A stretch of 58,809 bases of DNA, taken from positions 1-58,809 of the forward strand of contig NZ_CVRT01000077.1 of the NCBI RefSeq assembly GCF_001261915.1, given 5' to 3'. Numbering within the stretch: position 1 is the stretch's first letter; each line of letters starts with the position of its first letter. Under the pieces are notes generated by a model. The model was not told where the DNA came from, did no database searches, and saw only the letters and a list, made by a program, of their open reading frames with translations. Below are positions 8,585-15,532 of the stretch, one piece after another. Position numbers and translations under genes: made by a program. The DNA is from Halorubrum sp. SD626R (GTDB taxonomy: Archaea; Halobacteriota; Halobacteria; Halobacteriales; Haloferacaceae).

Positions 8585-9709
8585 ATGACCGACGACATCC
8601 ACGCGGACCGCCGTGGCCGGGCGGCGGCGCGGCTCCGGGAGGTCGGCGCCGACGGGCTCGTCTGCTTCCCGAGTCGGAACCTCCGGTACCTCACCGGATT
8701 CGACGCGGAACCGAGCGAGCGTCACTTTCTGTTCGCGATGCCGGCGGGGAGGGAGGATGAAAACGGCGCGCCCGCCCTCCTCGTCCCGGACCTGTACGAG
8801 GCACAGGTGCGTGAGGAGACGACGGTCGCCGACGTGCGGACGTGGGCCGACGGCGACGACCCGGTCGCGGCCGCCCGCGACCTCCTCGCCGACCGCGGCC
8901 TGCGTGCGGGGCGCCTCCTCGTCGACGACGCGATGTGGGCGACGTTCGCGCAGGACCTCCGCGCGGCGGCGCCGGACGCGACTTGGGGGCTCGCGAGCGA
9001 GGCCATCGGCGACCTCCGGGCGCGCAAGGACGACGCCGAGCTGGCGGCGCTGCGCGAGGCGGCCGCCGCCGCGGACGCGACCGTGCGCGACCTCCGCGAG
9101 CTGGGCGCCGACGCGGTGGGCATGACGGAGCGCGAGCTCGCCGACCGGATCGGCGACCGGCTGGCGGCCCACGGCGGGACCGGCGTCGCCTTCGAGACGA
9201 TCGTCGGCGCGGGGCCGAACGGCGCGAAGCCCCATCACGGCCACGGCGACCGCGAGATCCGCGCGGGCGAGCCCGTGGTGCTCGACTTCGGGACGCGCGT
9301 CGACGGCTACCCCTCCGACCAGACGCGCACACTGGTGTTCGACGGCGATCCCCCGGCGGAGTACGAGCGCGTCCACGAGGCGGTCCGCGAGGCGCAGGCG
9401 GCCGCGGTCGACGCCGTCGGGCCGGGCGTCGCCGCCGGGGCGGTCGACCGGGCCGCGCGGGAGGTGATCGAGGCGGCGGGGTACGGCGACGCGTTTGTCC
9501 ACCGGACCGGTCACGGGGTGGGGCTCGACATCCACGAGGAGCCGTATATCGTCGCCGGCAACGACCGCGCGCTGGAGCCGGGGATGGTGTTCTCCGTCGA
9601 GCCGGGCGTCTACCTCGACGGCCGGTTCGGCTGCCGGATCGAGGACCTCGTCGTCGTCACGGCGAGCGGCCGCGAGCGGCTGAACGACACCGACCGCGGG
9701 TGGCGGTGA
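8585..9709 (+). CDS. M24 family metallopeptidase (Xaa-Pro aminopeptidase/dipeptidase type)
   Basis: 374 residues: an N-terminal creatinase-like domain (about 1-130) with FPSRNLRYLTGF, then the pita-bread catalytic domain. All five metal ligands can be placed: Asp in VLDFG, Asp in PSDQTRT, His in GHGVGLDIHE, Glu in SVEPGV and Glu in RIEDLV. It should cleave Xaa-Pro bonds with a two-metal centre in the cytoplasm. A second, more divergent M24 gene is at 27651-29084. The stop codon falls inside the first unit of a 22-nt tandem repeat (9693-9758). Confidence 0.88.
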   Translation: MTDDIHADRRGRAAARLREVGADGLVCFPSRNLRYLTGFDAEPSERHFLFAMPAGREDENGAPALLVPDLYEAQVREETTVADVRTWADGDDPVAAARDLLADRGLRAGRLLVDDAMWATFAQDLRAAAPDATWGLASEAIGDLRARKDDAELAALREAAAAADATVRDLRELGADAVGMTERELADRIGDRLAAHGGTGVAFETIVGAGPNGAKPHHGHGDREIRAGEPVVLDFGTRVDGYPSDQTRTLVFDGDPPAEYERVHEAVREAQAAAVDAVGPGVAAGAVDRAAREVIEAAGYGDAFVHRTGHGVGLDIHEEPYIVAGNDRALEPGMVFSVEPGVYLDGRFGCRIEDLVVVTASGRERLNDTDRGWR

Positions 9710-9758
9710 CGGCAACCGCGGGTAGCGGTGACGATGACCGCGGATGGCGGTGGCCGCG
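9693..9758. repeat. Three tandem copies of a 22-nt unit over the peptidase stop codon
   Basis: Units start at 9693, 9715 and 9737, each beginning ACCGCGG(G/A)T(G/A)GCGGTG and differing at the last positions. The first unit contains the last codons and stop of the M24 peptidase gene; the period of 22 is not a multiple of three, so the copies are not coding. They look like a recent local duplication. Confidence 0.75.
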
Positions 9759-10035
9759 GGACGGAGGCGGTCGGCGACCGAGCGACGCGAGCGGTGCGCG
9801 CGAGGCGCCGAGAGAATGGACCCCGAAACGGCGAGGGGTAGAACGACCGAGGGACCGCCGTTTCGGGCGTCCGACGCGAGATTCGGGAGTCGTGTGCCTA
9901 CTCCGCAACCGGAGTTTACTGCTGAATGATTTAGTTGTGACACCGAATTATTCCGGGGTCCCCCGGTGCGATCAGGGGGGACTCCGGGCGGTCCGCATCG
10001 AAACCATTAGTGTCGCCGGAGCGGAACCGCGGGGC
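9710..10035. other. 326-nt intergenic stretch with several inverted repeats
   Basis: No credible gene. It contains the rest of the 22-nt tandem repeat, an 11-bp inverted repeat (9823-9833 with 9856-9866), a 5-bp hairpin at 9901-9914, an AT-rich patch at 9915-9952 and a 7-bp GC hairpin (9958-9964 with 9976-9982). A weak TATA-like AAACCATTAG at 10001-10010 is in place for the gene at 10036. The AT-rich patch could be a promoter, but nothing downstream requires it. Confidence 0.55.
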
Positions 10036-10323
10036 ATGAGCGACAACGACGAGGGCGAAGAGAGCGAACCGGTCGTCGAGCTCGGCGAGGGGCCGGACGT
10101 GGCGGGCGAGCCGATCGCCCGCGTCGCGTCCCGGCTCACGTGGCCCGCGAAGCGCAGCGACGTGGTTACGCAGGAGGGCGACGCCGCGATCCGGAGCCCG
10201 GACGGCCCCCGCGACCTCGACGAGGTCCTCGCGGAGTCCGAGGTGCCGCTGTTCGAGAGCCGGAGCGAGTTCGTCGCCGAGGTCGAGGAGCTCGTCGGGC
10301 GCGGCCCGGTCGCGACGGAGTAG
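10036..10323 (+). CDS. Small acidic haloarchaeal protein (DUF5789-like)
   Basis: 95 residues beginning MSDNDEGEESEPVVELGEG. After an acidic head, residues 30-90 form the conserved part (IARVASRLTWPAKRSDVV, then a short acidic strand and EVPLFESRSEFVAEVEELV), a pattern I associate with haloarchaeal DUF5789/DUF2795-like small domains of unknown function. No membrane segment. ATG at 10036 was chosen because the longer in-frame reading overlaps the peptidase gene in another frame. Lies 89 nt before the DUF302 gene, perhaps co-transcribed. Confidence 0.7.
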   Translation: MSDNDEGEESEPVVELGEGPDVAGEPIARVASRLTWPAKRSDVVTQEGDAAIRSPDGPRDLDEVLAESEVPLFESRSEFVAEVEELVGRGPVATE

Positions 10324-10412
10324 GCGCCGCCGCTCAGTCCCGCACCGCTCCATCCCGCGCCCGCTCTCCCCGCCGCCGCGACCTTTTTGTCCCGGCGAGG
10401 CGGAGTCGCGGT

Positions 10413-10868
10413 ATGGCGATCCCCTTCGATCCGCACGAGCTAGACCCCGAGGAGTACGGCGAGACGCGGACGACCCTCTCGACCGACCACGAATCCGCGA
10501 TCGAGCGCGTCCGCGAGGTGTGTCTCGACGCCGGCTTCGGGATCCCGGTGGAGTTCTCCCCCTCGGAGATGCTAAATGAAAAGATCGACGCGGACCGGGA
10601 CCCGTACTACGTCCTCGGCGCCTGTAACCCGAGGATGGCGGACCGCGCGCTCGACGCGACCGACAAGCGCATCGGGGGGCTGTTCCCCTGCAACATGATC
10701 GTCTGGGAGGCGTCGCTCGGCGAGCAGGTCGTCTACCACGTCTCGATAATGAAGATCGCGCGCCTGCTCGGACTTCCGGTCGACGACGAGGAGATGGACG
10801 CGATCATCGCCGACACCGGCGAGATGGTCGACGCGGTGTTCGCGGAGTTAGCGGACGGCGCCGAATAG
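10413..10868 (+). CDS. DUF302 domain protein
   Basis: 151 residues starting MAIPFDPHELDPEEYG. The DUF302 fold is visible from about residue 25: ESAIERVREVCLDAGFGIPVEFSPSEMLNEK, then YYVLGACNPRMADRALDA, where the Cys of GACNP is conserved, and FPCNMIVWEA. DUF302 proteins are small cytosolic alpha/beta proteins of unknown biochemical role, sometimes linked to sulfur or redox genes; no such neighbour is present here. The gene is followed 33 nt later by repeat copy 1. Confidence 0.85.
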   Translation: MAIPFDPHELDPEEYGETRTTLSTDHESAIERVREVCLDAGFGIPVEFSPSEMLNEKIDADRDPYYVLGACNPRMADRALDATDKRIGGLFPCNMIVWEASLGEQVVYHVSIMKIARLLGLPVDDEEMDAIIADTGEMVDAVFAELADGAE

Positions 10869-10886
10869 CGAGCGGACGACGGCGAC

Positions 10887-10896
10887 TATTTATAAA
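10887..10896 (+). promoter_or_regulatory. TATA-like element preceding repeat copy 1
   Basis: TATTTATAAA is one of the strongest TATA matches in the window yet no protein gene follows on this strand. It lies directly before the hairpin-rich repeat and would place transcription start near 10915-10920. Confidence 0.5.
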
Positions 10897-10901
10897 CCGA
10901 A

Positions 10902-11206
10902 TGCGGTGGCGTGCGCCTGCGAGCGGCCGACAGGCCGCGAGCAGCCCGCACGAGGGAGCCCGCGGCCGCCACCGGCGGCCGCGGCAGCGAGGCGCGAAGC
11001 GCCTCTGGCAGCCGGCGCACAGCGCCGGCGACGAGGCTGGGGAGGTGTGAGGCTGCGGTCGCGGTGCGGGGCGGGACTCAAAGGGGCAGTCGCGAGGGCG
11101 AAGCACACCGACGTAAGGACCGCAGGGAGCGAGCACCGTGAGCGACTGAGGACCGCAGCGAGGTGCGCGAGTCCTCGCGACTGGGGCTTTGACGCTGTTC
11201 CCCGCG
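10902..11206 (+). repeat. Dispersed hairpin-rich non-coding repeat, copy 1
   Basis: About 305 nt sharing blocks in the same order with 21391-21640: TGCGGTGGCG at the 5' end, CGAGGGAG, GACGAGGCTGGGGAGG, GGGGCGGG, AAGGGGCAG, CAGGGAGCGAG and CTCGCG(A/G)CTGGGGCTT near the 3' end. It carries four consecutive hairpins (stems of 6, 11, 7 and 8 bp between 10923 and 11029, loops of 3-4 nt) and a long-range 11-bp stem (11087-11097 with 11173-11183). Short open frames inside it are Arg/Ala-rich with no coding character. It could be a structured RNA, a miniature mobile element, or both. Confidence 0.75.
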
Positions 11207-11277
11207 GAATCGTCGGTCGCGTATGATCGAGCGACTGGAGCTCTGGGGATGTCCTCCGTCAACGCGCGGTGAACTCC

Positions 11278-12513
11278 CTATAAACTCTCACCGCCCGCGT
11301 CACCGGGACTTCGATCCAGCCACGAGACCGCGACCGACTCGAACGGCCCGGAGTACTGCATCAGCGTCGTTCCCAGGACCGCCATCACGAGCACGTAGCC
11401 GACCGCGAACGCGTTGATCGTCGCGGCCAGCTCCGGGTCGAACGTCCCGGCGTTCGCCCCGCTGACGGCGACCGTCGCGATGATCAGCGAGAACTCCCCG
11501 CGGGTCGTCATCCCGAGCGCGACGCGGGTCGAGCGCTTGGTGTTCAGGTCGAACGCGCGCCCGGCGAGAAAGCCGGTGACGAGCTTCGTCGGGGTCGTCA
11601 CGAGGACCGCGAGCGCGACCAGCGCCGCCACGCCGCCGAACAGCAGCGGGTCGGTGACGAGCCCGATCCAGAAGAAGAACACCGCCGCGAACGTGTCGCG
11701 GACGGGTTCGAGCAGCGTCTCGATCTCGTGGGCGTGGTCGGTCGAGGCGAACGCCATCCCGACGAAGAAGGCGGCGACCGCCTCGCTGACGCCGAGCGCG
11801 AGCGCCGCGCCGGCGACCAGCACCACGGTCGCGATCGACCGGAGCGCGACGAACTCCTTGTTGTCCGTCGCCACCAGCCGGTCGAACGCCGGCGCCCCGA
11901 ACCGAACGACCCCGAGCAGCGCGAGGATGAACCCGATCGCGATCCCCACGTCGACGGCGGCCGCGCCCACGTCGCCGCCGCCGAGCACGAGCGCGGACGC
12001 GACGGCGAGGTAGACGGCGATGAACAGGTCCTCGTACACCAGGGTGCCGAGCAGCGGCTCGGCCTCGTCGTTGGCGATCCAGCCGAGGTCGATGAGCGAC
12101 TTCGTGATCACCGCCGACGAGGAGATGTAGACGATCCCGGCGACGAGGAAGACCGGGAGGGGCGCGCCGAAGACGAGCCAGCCGAGGACGAGCCCGACGC
12201 CGAAGTTCGCGAGGTCGATCGTCCCCGCGGTCCCGATCTGCGACCGCCGGGCGAACAGCCGGTCGAGGTTGAACTCCAGTCCGAGGAAAAAGAGGAGGAA
12301 GACGATCCCGAGCTCCGCGCCGAGCGCGATGAACTCCGTCTCCGGGACGTAGACGGTCCCGACCGTCGGCAGCGAGAACCGACCGAGGACGAACTCCCCG
12401 AGCAGCATCCCGGCGACGATGTAGAACGGGATCACGGACTGACCGAGGCGGTTCGCGAGCGCGCCGGCGACCGCGACCGCGGCGAACATGACGCCGACGT
12501 CGAGCAGCGCCAC
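11278..12513 (-). CDS. Monovalent cation/proton antiporter, CPA2 family (KhtU-like)
   Basis: 411 residues, about 12 hydrophobic segments. The first segment MALLDVGVMFAAVAVAGALANRLG and the GMLLGEFVLGRF and FLLFFLGLEFNLDRL motifs are typical of CPA2 (KefB/NapA-like) exchangers; a GVSEAVAAFFVGMAFAS segment and a TTRGEFSLI stretch follow, as in Kef/Kht proteins. It should exchange K+ or Na+ for H+ across the plasma membrane. There is no fused RCK domain; instead a separate RCK_C protein is encoded 58 nt upstream, the Bacillus KhtT-KhtU arrangement. The start codon is GTG. Confidence 0.85.
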   Translation of the reverse strand: MALLDVGVMFAAVAVAGALANRLGQSVIPFYIVAGMLLGEFVLGRFSLPTVGTVYVPETEFIALGAELGIVFLLFFLGLEFNLDRLFARRSQIGTAGTIDLANFGVGLVLGWLVFGAPLPVFLVAGIVYISSSAVITKSLIDLGWIANDEAEPLLGTLVYEDLFIAVYLAVASALVLGGGDVGAAAVDVGIAIGFILALLGVVRFGAPAFDRLVATDNKEFVALRSIATVVLVAGAALALGVSEAVAAFFVGMAFASTDHAHEIETLLEPVRDTFAAVFFFWIGLVTDPLLFGGVAALVALAVLVTTPTKLVTGFLAGRAFDLNTKRSTRVALGMTTRGEFSLIIATVAVSGANAGTFDPELAATINAFAVGYVLVMAVLGTTLMQYSGPFESVAVSWLDRSPGDAGGESL

Positions 12514-12571
12514 TACCGCTCGCCCCCGGAACGGCCGACCGGCGGAGTTGGTCCGGGGGAGTTGCGGCCGC

Positions 12572-13051
12572 TCATCCGGTGAGGAGCTCCTCGAACGCCG
12601 CGCAGTCCTCGGACGTCCCGACCCCGATCACGGTGTCGCCCTCGCGGAGCGTGGTGTCGGCGGCCGGGCTGTCGATCACCTCGTCGCCGCGCTGGATCGC
12701 GACGACGGCGAGGCCGGTGCGGTTGCCGATGTCCGCGCTCTCCAGCGTCTCGCCGATGAGTGGGGAGCCCGGCTGGAGTTCGTACCACTCCAGGAGGATG
12801 CCGCCGGGCAGCGTCGTCTCCTGCGTGTCGGGCTCGACCGGCTGGAAGTACGCGCCCTCGATGATCGACCCGATCGTCCGAGCGAGGTCGTCAGAGAACT
12901 CGAACACTTTCTCCGAGTCGGCGTCCGGGTCGGGACGGCGGAACACCTCGCGTTTCCCCGTGTTGTGGATGACGACGACCATCTCGCCGTCGTCGAGCTC
13001 GATCTCGAACTTCTTCCCGACGCCAGGGAGGTCGGATTCGCGGATCGTCAT
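12572..13051 (-). CDS. RCK_C (TrkA-C) regulatory subunit, KhtT-like
   Basis: 159 residues. Residues 1-70 form the KhtT N-terminal domain (DLPGVGKKFEIELDDGEMVVVIHNTGKREVF); residues about 80-157 are an RCK_C domain (LLEWYELQPGSPLIGETL ... LREGDTVIGVGTSEDCAAFEELL). Such subunits gate the partner antiporter; Bacillus KhtT binds c-di-AMP, a nucleotide also made by haloarchaea, so ligand control is plausible but not shown here. The start MTIRESDLPG is 25 nt from a minus-strand TATA box near 13071-13081. It is upstream of and co-directional with the KhtU-like gene. Confidence 0.87.
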   Translation of the reverse strand: MTIRESDLPGVGKKFEIELDDGEMVVVIHNTGKREVFRRPDPDADSEKVFEFSDDLARTIGSIIEGAYFQPVEPDTQETTLPGGILLEWYELQPGSPLIGETLESADIGNRTGLAVVAIQRGDEVIDSPAADTTLREGDTVIGVGTSEDCAAFEELLTG

Positions 13052-13070
13052 ACCGGGGAAAGCGACGCCT

Positions 13071-13081
13071 GACGTATAGCT
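13071..13081 (-). promoter_or_regulatory. TATA box, khtT-khtU-like operon
   Basis: AGCTATACGTC on the minus strand is centred about 25 nt before the start at 13051; a leaderless transcript is predicted. Confidence 0.55.
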
Positions 13082-13170
13082 GTACACGTCCCGCGACGCC
13101 CGGCCGCCGCGGGCGCGACGCGTCGCCCCTCGCACCAAACGCTAAGTGGGGTGGGTCCGAGGGTGCGGAT

Positions 13171-13479
13171 ATGTGGCGCTCCCGGAAGAACCGGGACCGG
13201 CGGTCGGTGACCTGCATCGCGTGCGGCGACTCGCTGCTCCGCGAGGACGCGCGCGAGTACGACAAGGAGGGGAACCGCTGGAACCGGCGAGACAAGGAGT
13301 TCGAGTACCTCTGTACCGACTGCGACGACGAGCTCTGCCACCAGCCCCGCGACGGGCTGGAGTCGCTGGTCTGTTCGATCGAGGCCGACGGGCTCTCGCG
13401 CGAGGAGTTCCTCGGCCGGTACACCGACGCGGTCGCGGCCGACGGCGGGGCCGACGCGAAGTCGGACCGGGACCGGTAG
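13171..13479 (+). CDS. Small zinc-ribbon protein (DUF7562-like)
   Basis: 102 residues. Two cysteine pairs, CIAC (about 15-18) and CTDC (about 48-51), flank a charged stretch (REDAREYDKEGNRWNRRDKEFEYL), giving a zinc-ribbon; a further Cys follows in DDELCHQ. The C-terminal half is a helical acidic segment. Annotated in haloarchaea as a conserved zinc-ribbon family (I recall DUF7562) without function. A TATA-like GCTAAGTG near 13141 supports the ATG at 13171. The RNB exonuclease gene follows 70 nt downstream with its own TATA-like box. Confidence 0.72.
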   Translation: MWRSRKNRDRRSVTCIACGDSLLREDAREYDKEGNRWNRRDKEFEYLCTDCDDELCHQPRDGLESLVCSIEADGLSREEFLGRYTDAVAADGGADAKSDRDR

Positions 13480-13520
13480 CGCGGGGTCGCTCCCCGCCGC
13501 TCCTCCCGCCCCCGACAGGC

Positions 13521-13530
13521 CTTTCTAACG
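13521..13530 (+). promoter_or_regulatory. TATA-like element, RNB exonuclease gene
   Basis: CTTTCTAACG is centred about 25 nt before the ATG at 13550. Confidence 0.45.
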
Positions 13531-13549
13531 GACCCGCGTTGGTCCCGGT

Positions 13550-14851
13550 ATGTCAGACGACGAGCCGAAACCCGGGTCCGCCGAGGACCAAGGCCCCGTG
13601 ACGATCACGGCGGAGCTCGCGGACCGCCTCGCCGAGAAGCGGGCGGAGCTGTTCGAGGAGTTCGAGATCCCCGACGAGTTCCCGAACGAGGTCCTCCGCG
13701 AGGCCGAGACGCGGACCGAGGGCGTCTACGACGAGATCGAGGCCGAGATCGACGAGCGCGAGGACCTCCGCGACCTCACGACGTGGACGACCGACCCGAT
13801 CGACGCGCAAGACTTCGACGACGCGATTTCCATCAAGCGAGAGGAGGGCGCCTACCGGCTCTGGGTCCACATCGCCGACGTCACCCACTACGTCACGCCC
13901 GACACGGCGATGTGGGAGGAGGCGGTGAAGCGGGCCAACACCGTCTACCTGCCCGACTACACGATCCACATGCTCCCGCCGGTACTCGCGGAGACGGTCT
14001 GCTCGCTCGTCCCCGACGAGGACCGGCTCGCGCACACCGTCGAGATGGAGATCGACGACGAGACCCTCTCGTTCGAGGACATCGACATCTACAAGTCCGT
14101 CATCAACTCCGACGAGCGGCTCACCTACAAGCAGTGCGAGAACCGCCTCGAAGACCCCTCACTCCCCCTCGGCGAGGAGAACGAGCTCGCCTTCGAGCTC
14201 GCCGACCGGATGCACGAGCAGCGCAAGGAGGACGGCTCGCTCGTCCTCAATCCCCGCCGCGACCGCGCGCACACCATCATCGAGGAGTCGATGCTGAAGG
14301 CGAACAAGGCGGTGACGCACACCCTGATGTGGGACCGCGGCGTCGAGGCGATGTACCGCGTCCACCCGCAGCCGACGCCGGACCAGTGGAACGAGGCGTT
14401 GAAAGAGATCCAGGAGCTCGACTCCGTCTCCATCCCCGGCGACGCGTGGGGCGACGACCCGCGGAAGGCGGTCAACGCCGCCCTCGAAGAGTCGCCCGGC
14501 CGCCAGCTCAACAAGATCCAGCGCGCCGTGCTGAAGGTGATGCCGCGCGCGAAGTACATGAACGACCCGTTCGGGGGCCACCACGCGCTCAACTTCGACA
14601 TCTACGGCCACTTCACCTCGCCCATCCGCCGGCTCTCGGACACGATCAACCACTGGATCGTCCACGAGAACGACGTGCCGGAGAACCTCGTGGAGCTGTG
14701 CGACCACGCCAGCGACCGCCAGAAGGACGGCGAGACGGTCGAGCGGCTGTACAAACAGTTCCTCCAGGAGCAGGGGCTCGACCCCCACGCGGTGAACAAC
14801 CGCGGAGTCGAGGTCGTCGACGACGAGGAAGAGGCGAAACACACCGTCTGA
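13550..14851 (+). CDS. RNB-domain 3'-5' exoribonuclease (RNase R-like)
   Basis: 433 residues, nearly all RNB catalytic domain. The signature DPIDAQDFDDAISI (about 83-96) contains the Asp cluster that binds Mg2+; LWVHIADVTHYV and the C-terminal HYALNFD-type segment (GGHHALNFDIYGHFTSPIRRLSDTINH) are typical RNase R/II features. The cold-shock and S1 RNA-binding domains of bacterial RNase R are absent, as is usual for the haloarchaeal enzyme, which stands in for the missing archaeal exosome. It should degrade RNA 3' to 5' in the cytoplasm. Confidence 0.92.
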   Translation: MSDDEPKPGSAEDQGPVTITAELADRLAEKRAELFEEFEIPDEFPNEVLREAETRTEGVYDEIEAEIDEREDLRDLTTWTTDPIDAQDFDDAISIKREEGAYRLWVHIADVTHYVTPDTAMWEEAVKRANTVYLPDYTIHMLPPVLAETVCSLVPDEDRLAHTVEMEIDDETLSFEDIDIYKSVINSDERLTYKQCENRLEDPSLPLGEENELAFELADRMHEQRKEDGSLVLNPRRDRAHTIIEESMLKANKAVTHTLMWDRGVEAMYRVHPQPTPDQWNEALKEIQELDSVSIPGDAWGDDPRKAVNAALEESPGRQLNKIQRAVLKVMPRAKYMNDPFGGHHALNFDIYGHFTSPIRRLSDTINHWIVHENDVPENLVELCDHASDRQKDGETVERLYKQFLQEQGLDPHAVNNRGVEVVDDEEEAKHTV

Positions 14852-14928
14852 GCGGCCGGGATCGACCGAGCCGATTCCCCGCCCCGCCCGCCGAAGCGTA
14901 TAGACCGCCGGAGCCCTTACCCGCTGGT

Positions 14929-15345
14929 ATGACCGCTCACGACCACGACGAGGGCCGCGCCGCCGATCGGATCGCCGACCGAGACCGCACCCGGTCCGAA
15001 CGGGAGGCGGAGCGGGCCGCCACGCTCGGGGGGTTCACGGGCGCCGTGCTCGGCGCCAGAGGCGGCCCGGTCGGCGCCGGGATCGGCGCCTTCCTCGGGG
15101 GATCGACCGGCTACGCCGTGGGGTACGCTCTGAGCGAACTGGATGGGGACCGCGGCGAGCCCCGAGAGACTACGCTCGACGACTTCGGGGCCGGCCACGA
15201 AGGGGGGGACGGCCCGCGAGACGACCCGCAAAGCGTCGTCGAGAGCGACGGCCCAGTCCGGATCGAGGTCGGCGAGGAGAGCGCTGTCGAAAGCGAGGAG
15301 GGAGCGGGCGAGAGCCACGACGCCGACGGGCCCTCTCACGAGTGA
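14929..15345 (+). CDS. Glycine-zipper protein of unknown function
   Basis: 138 residues. A charged helical head (about 1-32) precedes a small-residue-rich segment GGFTGAVLGARGGPVGAGIG and GAFLGGSTGYAVGYAL (about 34-70) with repeated GxxxG spacing, characteristic of glycine-zipper membrane hairpins; the rest is a disordered acidic tail. Similar segments occur in envelope or pore-associated proteins, but no signal peptide is visible and no function can be named. The ATG at 14929 follows the exonuclease stop by 77 nt. Confidence 0.68.
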   Translation: MTAHDHDEGRAADRIADRDRTRSEREAERAATLGGFTGAVLGARGGPVGAGIGAFLGGSTGYAVGYALSELDGDRGEPRETTLDDFGAGHEGGDGPRDDPQSVVESDGPVRIEVGEESAVESEEGAGESHDADGPSHE

Positions 15346-15501
15346 CTCGACACCGCGGACACGTCGCGGACGCTCACCGCCGGGAGTGGCTTCCGCGGTG
15401 AGCCGACGGTCACCGTAGTGGCGGCTGTCGGAGGCGTGGGAACCGAACGGATTCGAGCGTGTCGATTTGTACGGACGATGCGAACTGATAATTTTGGGAA
15501 C

Positions 15502-15509
15502 GTATATGT
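15502..15509 (+). promoter_or_regulatory. TATA box, histidine kinase gene
   Basis: GTATATGT is centred about 28 nt before the ATG at 15533, in an AT-rich patch; leaderless start predicted. Confidence 0.55.
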
Positions 15510-15532
15510 GTGATGTGACAGGATAGATACGT

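Larger units (their letters stand above)
10869..11277. other. 409-nt intergenic region occupied by repeat copy 1
   Basis: Apart from the TATA-like element and the repeat, the last about 70 nt (11207-11277) before the convergent antiporter gene show nothing recognisable. Confidence 0.6.

Noticed and set aside
10906..11226. Short Arg/Ala-rich open frames in repeat copy 1
   Set aside because: Frames are broken in copy 2 while the base-paired stems are kept, so the constraint is on structure, not protein.
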